A stretch of DNA of 64,000 bases from Pristionchus mayeri (Eukaryota > Nematoda > Chromadorea > Rhabditida > Neodiplogasteridae), in the NCBI GenBank assembly GCA_036245805.1, contig BTRK01000005.1:3410001-3474000 (forward strand), in the 5' to 3' direction. Made by a program: the position numbers and the translations under genes. Under the pieces are notes generated by a model. The model ran no database searches and was not told where the DNA came from. It saw only the letters and a program-made list of their open reading frames with translations. Shown here in pieces: positions 47,671-58,873 of the stretch (position 1 is the stretch's first letter; each line of letters begins with the position of its first letter).

Positions 47671-50014
47671 CGAGGGATAATCCGATGAGACTTCAGTGGT
47701 GTCCATAGTGTTCTCCGGGGAAATTTCAGTGGATATAATGATATCAGATGCTAGTGGTGTAGATGTTTGAGAGACTCTAAAGGTAAGTTATGCAAAATGA
47801 ACGATTCAAAAAACGAACGGTTTTGAACAAACCAGCATGTTGACTTTTTCGTTTTTAAAGCATCTGGCCCAATATCCACTTTCCATATAGACCGCCTGCG
47901 CAGACTTAATATCAGGGTTACATGTATAGTATGCTAAACACAATTAACATTAATGTTGACAAACACTTCCAACTAACTGCCGTGATAAGTGCTGTTAAAT
48001 GGTGATCCATCCATCCACGCATATCCTGAGCGAGGGTCTGACTCTCCTCTGTTTGCACGCTCTCTCGCAGGCTAGAGAGAGCATGCAAAAGGCGAGAGAG
48101 CATGCAAAATGAGGAGAGCCAGAACATTGCTCCTTATCCTGTTTCGATAAGACTCAGCAAGACCTACCATCTAAAGTGCATATCAGACCGAGATAAAACT
48201 GTAAAACATTGGTGCAAACATTTCGGTCACACGCATCCTTTGTTGCTGTCAACAGCTGCATATTTGTCTTAACGAATACCGTGCATGAGTGCAAATGTAA
48301 TAAGACAACATACTTCATACGTACTAATTCTTGGTAGGAGCGCATCGAGGCGTTCACAATCGGCCATTGCTTCTTTCCACACACGATTTCTAGAATTATC
48401 GATGAAATAGCATAATTTATCCAGCAAAATCCATCCTGGATCGCACGACTCATCCGACGTATCTGAAAATGTGACTTTCCGTTACTATTCATCAGTAAAA
48501 TTGGCAGAAGTTGTGGGCACATCATACATCCGGCGTCTGTGATATGCATTAATGTTACAACTGTGATAGCTAACGTGGACGAACCTTTACAGTTAATGGA
48601 ATAATTTGTTGTGTGAAAGGTAACCATTCAAAGATATGCATTTCCTATATTCATGCCACGTAATACTCACCCTGAGTTTCTTGGGTGGAATTTGGCGTTT
48701 CGAAGGTATCTCCTGCCCTGAAAATTGTGGTCGGCTCTACATGCGAAATGTTCAAACGGAACATGCAAATGTGTCACAACTAAACCCACGTTTTCGAGCA
48801 CACAAGTTGGTGCAGTGTTTCGTAATTGCGTTTACCCGACCACGTCCCATCCGGCATGAATGCGAATCGTTCTAAAATCAGAAATATTCTCGAAAAACGC
48901 AACGCATCCCGAACCATTTGCACATATTATTTGTTGGTACGGGTCTTCAAAAATATGTGTGTAATTAGCTTGTGATCCGTCCGGCCAATAGCACATTGAT
49001 TGGTCCTCTGGCACTGATAATGATATAATAATAATTGAATCGTTAAGTACCATCATACGGAAGTCGACAACTAGTCAGGCAAGAATCGATTTCCAAGCCA
49101 AGCCGGCATGACAAACGCCCCCCCCCCCCCGATTCTTCACAAGCGGAGTGAAACCAACAATGAAAACAGAGAGAAAAAACCGTCAACTTCAAAGGCAAGG
49201 TTCCGAAATTCCACTTCGCCTAGCCTTCCAGAGAAGAATTCAGATGATACGGGAAGCGTAGAAGTTCAAAGATAGGGTTCTCTTATTGGAATGGTTTTGT
49301 ATCATTTCCAGATATGCTTCATGCACACTATATAGCTCCTATGTATAGCGAGCATGAAACACATCTAAAAATGATACAAAATCATTCCAATAAGAAAACA
49401 ATATTCATAGATCCCCGTTAATAACTTATCACCTTTCCAGATAAGTACCACTATTCCGAAATTGCTTACCTGTATCGGTCGAACAAACTAATCCTATCCA
49501 AAATGGGCCGAAGGATGCTACCAACAAAAGCATCATTTTGCTGGAAAAGTACGATAAATGATATAAAGCAAGATTAATAACTTTGTCGTTAAGAATTATC
49601 GGTAGAGTGGAATTCATATTATCACATTCAGTGCTTGCTTGTTCCCAGTTGTAACTTTGCGGGTATCCTGCATCGATGAAATAGCAAATTCCCTCGATCC
49701 AGTGCCATCCATCTTCGCATGCAGAGCCGCTGGAGTGACCTTCTGGAAACAACGGGCATATGCAGCACACAATGTGATATATCGAACTAATCGCGTTCAG
49801 GTGCATGTTCAGTCTCATAGCTAGCCTCACAAAACGCGGGATTCGTCTCACAAAACGCGGGATTCAAAAATCGCCAGAGCTATCCAATAATTTGAACACG
49901 TACATCGATCTGGATCTTATTATATTATAAAAACTCACCCATCTCTTCATTAGAGGTTGCTGACAAAACAATACACCGGTAAATTAAAAGTCGGATTCGG
50001 CTGGAGCGTTGCAT
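45525..50014 (-). CDS. C-type-lectin receptor tyrosine kinase, left arm copy (integrity doubtful)
   Basis: This is the mirror of 51419-55908, described there. Reading leftward from the ATG at 50014 it has a signal peptide, two C-type-lectin-like domains, a Thr-rich stem, one membrane helix and a cytoplasmic tyrosine kinase ending at 45525. This copy differs from the right-arm copy at 46396. Here the acceptor before the catalytic-loop exon reads TTATCAG and is intact, so only this copy can splice in HRDLAARN normally. It shares with the right copy the frame problems in the lectin domains and the in-frame stop before KKQLMFATQ. Confidence 0.65.
47636..47671. repeat. (TTG)n run coding for poly-Thr on the minus strand
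   Basis: About ten triplets. On the minus strand they are ACA codons giving about ten threonines in the stem of the receptor, a likely O-glycosylated stalk. The mirror is 53762-53797. Confidence 0.85.
48033..48136. repeat. Hairpin repeat, CTCTCTCG family, with a doubled right arm
   Basis: CTGTTTGCACGCTCTCTCGC is followed by AGAGAGAGCATGCAAAAGG and again GAGAGAGCATGCAAAATGAG. The inner part of the right arm is thus present twice. It lies in a receptor-kinase intron. Confidence 0.8.
49272..49411. repeat. MITE-like palindrome, GGTTCTCTTATTGG family (whole copy)
   Basis: GGGTTCTCTTATTGGAATGG and TTTTGTATCATTTCCAGATA pair with CATCTAAAAATGATACAAAA and TCATTCCAATAAGAAAAC. The centre holds CACTATATAGCTCCTATGTA. 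It lies in an intron of the receptor gene. Confidence 0.85.
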
Positions 50015-50067
50015 TGTATGAGAAGCTGAGCAGGAGATTAAGAAGTGATAAGAGACAACGTGAGCGA

Positions 50068-50162
50068 GCAATCGTCTTACTCTCTTCAGTTTACATGCTA
50101 TCTCGTCTCTCTTACCGGCGAGAGAGCGTGCAAACTGAAGTGAGCAAGACGATTGCTCACGT
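50068..50162. repeat. Hairpin repeat, CTCTCTCG family, just upstream of the receptor start (left arm)
   Basis: GAGCAATCGTCTTACTCTCT with TTCAGTTTACATGCTATCTC pairs with GAGAGAGCGTGCAAACTGAA and GCAAGACGATTGCTC. The stem is close to perfect. It begins about 55 bp upstream of the ATG at 50014, so it may lie in the promoter or 5' UTR. Confidence 0.9.
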
Positions 50163-50653
50163 GAGCACCGCAAGAGGTGTGAAAAGGAGGTGCTAAGTAG
50201 TGTTTGCTTGTTGATTCTTAGCCGAGTGTTGCATTTTGTTGCTGATGTTGCTGCGCGAACATAGAAGATAACGGAAGACTAGTATTTATTATGATTACAT
50301 TGAGTGTAAAGTCCTATAGGAAAAATATCGTATCGTCTGTCTGTGAGTCAGTTTGACTGTCTGTCACTTTACAAACTACCGTATACCATAACAGTTAGCC
50401 TTGGGTCAGACAATATTCCGTTGGTCAGATGACTGCCGTATGCCCGCACAACAAGGTTCATTTTCCGAAATCGCGCAGAAAACTTAACTGCACCCTCTGC
50501 ACCATTTGATCCTTGGGAGTTATTGCATTGTTAACAGTATGTCATCTACTTCATCACCCTTTTTCGATCCTATAACTATGCGATATTGAGTTTAACTCCC
50601 TATCACTCCCTATCAGATTCACTCCCTATCACCGGGGCTCATGGTCCCAAATT
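50163..50653. other. Foldback-type sequence at the inner end of the left arm
   Basis: From about 50500 to 50653 the motif order GAGTTATTGCATTGTTAACA, CATCACCC, GAGTTTAACTCCCTATCAC, TCATGGTCC matches 21040-21150 of the free-standing foldback. ACTCCCTATCA is repeated three times at 50595-50630. There is no coding sequence. Confidence 0.75.
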
Positions 50654-50779
50654 TAACACCAAACTATGTATCCAGTCGATACCCATGGTAGTGGGTTAAT
50701 GTAGTTATTAGTGTGGTGGAATATCGATTGGTCACGATATTTGGTTATAGTCTAAACATGATTTTCTACTCAAATTCTC
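50654..50779. repeat. Asymmetric spacer at the axis of the giant palindrome (126 bp)
   Basis: Perfect mirror symmetry stops at AAATT on the left (50653) and resumes at AATTTGGGACC on the right (50780). Inside, symmetry is only partial: ACCAAACTATGTATCCAGTC against a reverse-complement ACCAAATATCGTGACCAATC. The homologous core of the foldback at 21150-21300 has the matching stem ATACCGTAACAAATCGAT. The spacer is thus the old, diverged centre of a foldback element. Confidence 0.85.
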
Positions 50780-51270
50780 AATTTGGGACCATGAGCCCCG
50801 GTGATAGGGAGTGAATCTGATAGGGAGTGATAGGGAGTTAAACTCAATATCGCATAGTTATAGGATCGAAAAAGGGTGATGAAGTAGATGACATACTGTT
50901 AACAATGCAATAACTCCCAAGGATCAAATGGTGCAGAGGGTGCAGTTAAGTTTTCTGCGCGATTTCGGAAAATGAACCTTGTTGTGCGGGCATACGGCAG
51001 TCATCTGACCAACGGAATATTGTCTGACCCAAGGCTAACTGTTATGGTATACGGTAGTTTGTAAAGTGACAGACAGTCAAACTGACTCACAGACAGACGA
51101 TACGATATTTTTCCTATAGGACTTTACACTCAATGTAATCATAATAAATACTAGTCTTCCGTTATCTTCTATGTTCGCGCAGCAACATCAGCAACAAAAT
51201 GCAACACTCGGCTAAGAATCAACAAGCAAACACTACTTAGCACCTCCTTTTCACACCTCTTGCGGTGCTC

Positions 51271-51365
51271 ACGTGAGCAATCGTCTTGCTCACTTCAGTT
51301 TGCACGCTCTCTCGCCGGTAAGAGAGACGAGATAGCATGTAAACTGAAGAGAGTAAGACGATTGC
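51271..51365. repeat. Hairpin repeat, CTCTCTCG family (mirror of 50068)
   Basis: Same palindrome as 50068-50162 on the other side of the axis. It ends about 54 bp upstream of the right-arm receptor ATG. Confidence 0.9.
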
Positions 51366-51418
51366 TCGCTCACGTTGTCTCTTATCACTTCTTAATCTCC
51401 TGCTCAGCTTCTCATACA

Positions 51419-53762
51419 ATGCAACGCTCCAGCCGAATCCGACTTTTAATTTACCGGTGTATTGTTTTGTCAGCAACCTCTAATGAAGAGATGGGTGAGT
51501 TTTTATAATATAATAAGATCCAGATCGATGTACGTGTTCAAATTATTGGATAGCTCTGGCGATTTTTGAATCCCGCGTTTTGTGAGACGAATCCCGCGTT
51601 TTGTGAGGCTAGCTATGAGACTGAACATGCACCTGAACGCGATTAGTTCGATATATCACATTGTGTGCTGCATATGCCCGTTGTTTCCAGAAGGTCACTC
51701 CAGCGGCTCTGCATGCGAAGATGGATGGCACTGGATCGAGGGAATTTGCTATTTCATCGATGCAGGATACCCGCAAAGTTACAACTGGGAACAAGCAAGC
51801 ACTGAATGTGATAATATGAATTCCACTCTACCGATAATTCTTAACGACAAAGTTATTAATCTTGCTTTATATCATTTATCGTACTTTTCCAGCAAAATGA
51901 TGCTTTTGTTGGTAGCATCCTTCGGCCCATTTTGGATAGGATTAGTTTGTTCGACCGATACAGGTAAGCAATTTCGGAATAGTGGTACTTATCTGGAAAG
52001 GTGATAAGTTATTAACGGGGATCTATGAATATTGTTTTCTTATTGGAATGATTTTGTATCATTTTTAGATGTGTTTCATGCTCGCTATACATAGGAGCTA
52101 TATAGTGTGCATGAAGCATATCTGGAAATGATACAAAACCATTCCAATAAGAGAACCCTATCTTTGAACTTCTACGCTTCCCGTATCATCTGAATTCTTC
52201 TCTGGAAGGCTAGGCGAAGTGGAATTTCGGAACCTTGCCTTTGAAGTTGACGGTTTTTTCTCTCTGTTTTCATTGTTGGTTTCACTCCGCTTGTGAAGAA
52301 TCGGGGGGGGGGGGGCGTTTGTCATGCCGGCTTGGCTTGGAAATCGATTCTTGCCTGACTAGTTGTCGACTTCCGTATGATGGTACTTAACGATTCAATT
52401 ATTATTATATCATTATCAGTGCCAGAGGACCAATCAATGTGCTATTGGCCGGACGGATCACAAGCTAATTACACACATATTTTTGAAGACCCGTACCAAC
52501 AAATAATATGTGCAAATGGTTCGGGATGCGTTGCGTTTTTCGAGAATATTTCTGATTTTAGAACGATTCGCATTCATGCCGGATGGGACGTGGTCGGGTA
52601 AACGCAATTACGAAACACTGCACCAACTTGTGTGCTCGAAAACGTGGGTTTAGTTGTGACACATTTGCATGTTCCGTTTGAACATTTCGCATGTAGAGCC
52701 GACCACAATTTTCAGGGCAGGAGATACCTTCGAAACGCCAAATTCCACCCAAGAAACTCAGGGTGAGTATTACGTGGCATGAATATAGGAAATGCATATC
52801 TTTGAATGGTTACCTTTCACACAACAAATTATTCCATTAACTGTAAAGGTTCGTCCACGTTAGCTATCACAGTTGTAACATTAATGCATATCACAGACGC
52901 CGGATGTATGATGTGCCCACAACTTCTGCCAATTTTACTGATGAATAGTAACGGAAAGTCACATTTTCAGATACGTCGGATGAGTCGTGCGATCCAGGAT
53001 GGATTTTGCTGGATAAATTATGCTATTTCATCGATAATTCTAGAAATCGTGTGTGGAAAGAAGCAATGGCCGATTGTGAACGCCTCGATGCGCTCCTACC
53101 AAGAATTAGTACGTATGAAGTATGTTGTCTTATTACATTTGCACTCATGCACGGTATTCGTTAAGACAAATATGCAGCTGTTGACAGCAACAAAGGATGC
53201 GTGTGACCGAAATGTTTGCACCAATGTTTTACAGTTTTATCTCGGTCTGATATGCACTTTAGATGGTAGGTCTTGCTGAGTCTTATCGAAACAGGATAAG
53301 GAGCAATGTTCTGGCTCTCCTCATTTTGCATGCTCTCTCGCCTTTTGCATGCTCTCTCTAGCCTGCGAGAGAGCGTGCAAACAGAGGAGAGTCAGACCCT
53401 CGCTCAGGATATGCGTGGATGGATGGATCACCATTTAACAGCACTTATCACGGCAGTTAGTTGGAAGTGTTTGTCAACATTAATGTTAATTGTGTTTAGC
53501 ATACTATACATGTAACCCTGATATTAAGTCTGCGCAGGCGGTCTATATGGAAAGTGGATATTGGGCCAGATGCTTTAAAAACGAAAAAGTCAACATGCTG
53601 GTTTGTTCAAAACCGTTCGTTTTTTGAATCGTTCATTTTGCATAACTTACCTTTAGAGTCTCTCAAACATCTACACCACTAGCATCTGATATCATTATAT
53701 CCACTGAAATTTCCCCGGAGAACACTATGGACACCACTGAAGTCTCATCGGATTATCCCTCG

Positions 53763-53795
<33 letters not shown>

Positions 53796-55908
53796 CCAAT
53801 TGGGCACATGTAGGTAGCGCAAATGTACGGAATTTACCAAACGAAAGGACATGATTGTTCAACAAACATGTACAAATAGTTCCGTCGCGATATTTCTTCA
53901 GTAAGGTCGTTACTGAAGACATATGTTTGAACCTATAAGAACTTTGGACAGCAGGGATACGTAGTTCCAGTAGTAGTCGACCTCCCCGCACTAGCGTATT
54001 CGTTTGCTGACGGCTGAAATCGCTTGACGGTGTTGCACCTTTACCCCTTATTTGTATTTCTTCAGCGCCGCCCTTCCTATTTGGCTGATTGCCGTAGTCG
54101 CCATTTTCGTCGTATGCATTTTTGGAAGTTTCGTAGCAATCACGGTGATTTGTCAACGACGAAATCGCTCGATGAAAGCCGAAATTGTGGAGGTACTCAT
54201 ACAACGTACACCTTGATGAAATTGTGCAATATCAGGTCCAGCTGTTCAGCAAACAGAAGTTATCCGCAGCTCTGCAAAGATCACCTATATACTATGATCA
54301 TCAAAGATTGAGCGATCAGTGGGAGATTGACCGGAAATTTGTCAGCATTGACTACACAACAAAGCTTGGAGAAGGTGCTTTCGGAAGCGTGTATAAGGGC
54401 GAGTTTTCAACTGTTGAATATATATATTGGATTTTTGTTCAATACTCTGGTGAATTTAGGCCGGGTACTGCCCAAAAACATTCCAGCAGGAATGGGCAGA
54501 ACCGTCGTGGAATTGTCCTCGCTGAAGAATGTCCATGATACAGTTGCTGTGAAAATGCTACATGGTTTGGAGATTTTTTTCTTCTAGAAATTGTCCATAT
54601 ACAACTCTCAGAAACGGCTAATTCGATGGCAGAACGGGATTTCAGATCTGAGATCGATATCATGCAAATAGTAGGATATCATGAAAGACTTGGTATGTTA
54701 CACTAGTGTTTTTGACGGCTGATAATGCATCCTGCTTCCAGTGAACCTATTGGCGTGCGTGACTCTATCTGAACCAATTATTATCATCACCGAATATTGC
54801 TCGAATGGAGATTTACTTACTTTCATGCGACAAAAGTAGCGATATAACTTTCGAATTTTTGACTGAAGGATAACTAAAAAATTACGAATTTAGACGAAAA
54901 TACATACTCGAACATGGAAAAATATGATGAGGCATAAATTATCACTACTAAGAAGCAACTAATGTTTGCTACTCAGGTCGCTTATGGCATGGTAACGCAA
55001 TTCGGAATATTTACAAAAAAATTAATATTTTTATCATGAATACCTATCATCTCGTGGCCTCATACACAGAGACCTCGCAGCGAGGAACATAATGTTAGAT
55101 CACCAACAAGCGTGCAAGATTGGCGATTTTGGTCTATGTCGAGAAGTGGACAAGGATGACAACTACCAATCAAAGGTTCTTCATCATGCCATTTCATCAT
55201 AAATCATACAGTTTGATTATCATATTCCAGGGTGGCAAACTTCCTCTGAAATGGATGTCCCCAGAAGCGATTGACAAATATCACTTCTCTATCGCAAGTG
55301 ATGTGTAATATTCGGTTCGACAACGATGGATCATGACAAAATGTGTTTCAGATGGGCTTTTGGCGTTCTGCTTTTCGAAATAATTACGCTCGGAGGAACT
55401 CCTTACGCGGGATGGTCGACTTCTAAAGTTCGCAATGCAAGATGTGCCAAAATAAACCAATATTTGCAGCTACTGAGTCGGTTACAACAGAGAGAACGCA
55501 TGGAAAGACCTGCTTGTTGCAGCGAAGAATTGTGGGAACTATTTCAGTGTTGATGTTCCAAGTATCGGATCCAAAAAAGTGTTGACCCTGTATCAGAGGC
55601 TACCCAGGTCCTAAAAATTACCTGGGTCCGAGCTTGGGACCGGAATGTTGAAACAGAACCCAATTGTGAACCGAGAAATACATTTACTCGACTATTTCAG
55701 ATTCAAATTAATGAGTAACTGCTGGGCCCACGACCCAATCTATAGACCTACATTTGCCAAGCTGAGAAAGCGACTTGGAATCTTGCTGGATGATGTATGT
55801 TCTATAGCATCATTTGTGAAATAGTTATTTCAGATCAATGAAGATGGATACTACTTGAAACTGAATCACCACGCGAATTATTACAAACTTGACAACACTT
55901 CCAGTTAA
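51419..55908 (+). CDS. C-type-lectin receptor tyrosine kinase, right arm copy (splice site lost; doubtful integrity)
   Basis: Exon 1 (51419-51494) gives a signal peptide, [21 protein letters not shown] first lectin-like domain has [16 protein letters not shown], then [12 protein letters not shown] and [13 protein letters not shown] second has [16 protein letters not shown] and [11 protein letters not shown] Ser/Thr stem with about ten Thr follows (53690-53805), then the membrane helix [19 protein letters not shown] (54067-54193). The kinase shows [67 protein letters not shown] and [15 protein letters not shown]; the catalytic loop is of tyrosine-kinase type. The intron after VYKG uses a GC donor. 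Problems: both lectin domains change frame in the middle, a TAA (54935) lies before KKQLMFATQ, and the acceptor before HRDLAARN reads ATCAT instead of ATCAG (55037). This copy is probably inactive. Confidence 0.7.
52022..52161. repeat. MITE-like palindrome (mirror of 49272)
   Basis: Inverted copy in the right arm, in the intron between the two halves of the first lectin-like domain. Confidence 0.85.
53297..53400. repeat. Hairpin repeat with doubled arm (mirror of 48033)
   Basis: TGCATGCTCTCTCGCC is followed by TTTTGCATGCTCTCTCTAGC and then GAGAGAGCGTGCAAACAGAG. Confidence 0.8.
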
Positions 55909-56038
55909 TATGCTCATTCTACATTTTCGCTTTGTCTCATCCTGCGCACTCTGATTTGTATAATTGAATTAAATGTTGTGATTGTTTATGTTTTGGGTAA
56001 ATACGTAACTCACAAATAATAAAATACATTTATCACAC

Positions 56039-58627
56039 TTATTTAGGGCATGCTGGGAGGTTTCCTTCAAATGCAGGGGATACACGAGGACATCCAACTT
56101 GACCTCCGCTCGATTCAGTAGCACATGGATCCGCATTCACTTTCTGCGGGTCATCAACTGTAGTTGCGAGGGTATTGCTCAGATCGAGATCCAGACTGCA
56201 TTTCTGAAAAGAAAGGATTCAATAATTCTTGTGTCAAAGGTCTCTTGTTTTTCTAGTTGTAGTCAGTGTTTCCGCTTTAACTTTTGTTTGCTTATTTTTA
56301 AAGTTGTTATGTCAATGAGAATTACTAGCCAGGTATTCATCTGCTCCGGGATTCGTGGGAACGATAAATCTCTTGATGAAGCGGCCTCTTCCTGCTGGAC
56401 ATCCTTGCTTCATGTTCAGTGTTTTCGAACCGGCATTAGTGAGTCGTCCGACGACGTTAACACTGTAGTATGTTTAATTGGGTTTGCCCTGTTTGGTAAT
56501 TATTAACAATGGTAGGCTCGGCTTCCGATGTTCTAAGCATACCCGAAAATTTATAGATCATTATTTTTGTTGGAAAACTAAAAATATCGATTACTGTTTC
56601 GTAGTCTCCTTCTTAACATCGCATTTTTCGAATAGTGCGTCGGTTCCGAGAAATTCACACGAGATAGCCAAGTAGATGTAAATTTTCACTGGTTCGCTAG
56701 TCTGAAATGTCAATTCGAATCATCTTGTTCACGGTCTTTTCAGATTAGAAATTTTCCTATGGGCGATCTGAAGGCGTCGGTCATCGATTGAGAATACCTC
56801 GTAATGTGAGCCATTGAGAACAAATCGGCCTTCTTCATTCAAAATCTGCGAGTGCAACTGCTTATCTGATTAAGTAACAGTTATTGTTTGAATGAGCGTT
56901 TTGGTTACACGTCAATGAATCGTGATTTACAATGTATTAGGTTGGTCGGAAAGTCTTTGTCACTTTTTCAAAACTTAATTTCTTTGATGAAACAATAGCA
57001 CGAGTTCAATAATACTTGTAATCATTATTAGCAATATGTGCCCAACGTTCCTTCAACTTATGAAACCCCTCCCTATAGAACCCATCTGAGCGCGAGGCAA
57101 AGTATTGCTTGAGTGCTGCATCGAGATTTCCACGGGAATTTCAGGCCCTATCTCGAACGGCATGGGTCGGGTCTGCGAAAAGCCAGTAATAGGTCGGATC
57201 CATGTCAGGAGAATACGGGGGGGGGGGGGTGAGGGAGAACCATCCATCCCTATCCACCTAGTTCCTGCTTGACTTGATTGGAGACCTGGTGGCGGGGGTC
57301 ATTTTGTTGAATGTACACTTTCTTATCATTCAGCCTTGAACGATAGACTTCAAATTACTTGACCCCGGTGATTAACATGCCCTCAGGTAATAGATCCGAG
57401 TAGATCAAGCCATCCACTCCCCACCACATTGACAGCTTGTTTTTGTTGGGGTGCAGGTCAAGTTTGGGGACACGCTGTGGAGCCTCTCCTTTTCCAACCC
57501 GCTTGGCTCTTATGTGGTTGTTATCTTAGATGACCCGCATCTCATTCCCCGTTATGAGCCGTTCCAACCATCGATCTCCGCCTCGGAGAATGAGGAGTGT
57601 AATGGAATCATCGACTCGACGGCCATGGTTGGCTTTGCTCAGATCATGAGATATGAATCGACCGATAAATTTCCTCATTTCAAGAGATCTCAAGCTTTCT
57701 TTGACAGTGCTATGATGGGCTCGGTGTGATGACTATTTCACGGACAGTTTGAAAAGGGTCTCTTTCCACCCCTTTCTTCAACGTCTCCAAATCCAACTCA
57801 CCAGGTGTTCTAGATCGACCTGATCATTGAGGGAAAATTCGTCTTCTTCTAAGAGATGGAACCAATTCCTTATGGTGTTGTAGAGGGTACATGAGTGCCA
57901 TAAGATTCTTCAGTAGGGTTCTCCGAATCCTTCATCGTGGTGTAGGATAGACAGAGGTAAAGTATAACATGGTGGATGTGGATGGTACTACGAACATACA
58001 TCGTTACTCTACTAGAGCATGACTGAAGCGAAGGAAATGGGGAGTAGTTAACTATAAAGACCCCTCACTGATTGTTGTTTACTAGGAGCGAGGGAACGCC
58101 AAAGTGCACTTGCGACGAGCAGTGTTAAGACAAATCCAGTGACAAAGACTTTCCGACCAACCTGATAGTTGTATAAATGTAATAAGAATCACCTGCATAA
58201 ACATCGTTCGCCTGATAGATTTCCACTGTGATGCCTCGTAGAGGCACGAATCCTTCCGATTGACTCGAGCATCCGACCCGGCCTTCTATGAGAGCCTGTG
58301 ATAAGTGATTATTTGTTGTGAGATGCCTGCACAATACATCTCTCGCATATTTCTGTGTACTAGTGTTCGAAATTCGGTTCACCGTCTCTTCATTTCCCAC
58401 ACTATATTGACCGGTCGAGTGGCAATGGAGCGTGGTAAATGAACGGTGACCCGAATTACGAACTCTACTGTGTACTATCGCTGATCACAAATTTTATGCC
58501 AGCAATAAGAACGAATATACCTTACATGAAGTCGGAATCCTTTATCGCCCTTATTATGGTCGGCTTCATCCATTAAATTGCAGTGAGCGAAGAGCAACAG
58601 TTGAAGGAAGAACCAGATTCCCAACAT
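56039..58627 (-). CDS. Gene A, right arm: secreted transthyretin-like protein
   Basis: Mirror of 42805-45394 with the same six-exon structure, signal peptide MLGIWFFLQLLLFAHC, GC donor and mariner in intron 2. All exon translations compared are the same as in the left copy. The start codon is at 58627, 246 bp from that of gene B. No break is seen, so both A copies could be expressed. Confidence 0.7.
56939..58163 (-). mobile_element. Dead mariner in gene A intron 2 (right arm)
   Basis: Mirror of 43269-44494, carrying the same transposase breaks and the same ITGNE change. The only difference noted is a G run of 13 (57217-57229) against 14 C in the left arm. The insertion is therefore older than the inverted duplication or was copied by conversion. 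Confidence 0.88.
58360..58467. repeat. Hairpin repeat, second subtype (mirror of 42965)
   Basis: GTTCGAAATTCGG and GTCTCTTCATTTCCCACACT pair partly with GTGGTAAATGAACGGTGACC. Confidence 0.7.
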
Positions 58628-58873
58628 CGCGTAAGATGTGAATATATGCGAAATACTCTCGAAACCTCAACTTTTATGGGACCACTAACTGGATTTCATA
58701 AATCTTGCTAAATGGATCATACATTGTATATGCAATTATGCACCTCAAATATTGAATAGATACCGATTACGTAAATGTGGATCCATTCGGAGTAAGCACA
58801 TTCCGAAATCGAGTTAATGGTTGCATAAATGCCAGAGTTTTAGAGAGTTTTTTCAAACTTTTTCGAATCTTCC
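58628..58873. promoter_or_regulatory. Shared divergent promoter region of genes A and B (right arm)
   Basis: Mirror of 42559-42804; 246 bp between the start codons at 58627 (minus) and 58874 (plus). No known site is recognised. Confidence 0.5.

Larger units (their letters stand above)
37438..50653 (+). repeat. Left arm of giant inverted repeat (>=13.2 kb)
   Basis: Every landmark in this arm reappears inverted at a position that sums to 101432-101438 with its partner. Examples are the start codon at 42805 with 58627 and the kinase stop at 45525 with 55908. Differences found by eye are few: single-base changes at 37445, 37704, 37765, 37924 and 46396, a 5-bp indel near 37861, a one-base indel in the T/A run near 38464, and a C run of 14 versus 13 at 44203. 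The left arm may start before 37438; its partner would lie beyond the window. Confidence 0.97.

Noticed and set aside
50654..50779. Explaining the palindrome as a missed-adapter sequencing artefact
   Set aside because: Not fully excluded, but the arms differ at several bases and indels and the axis carries a natural diverged foldback loop, which fits a biological origin better.
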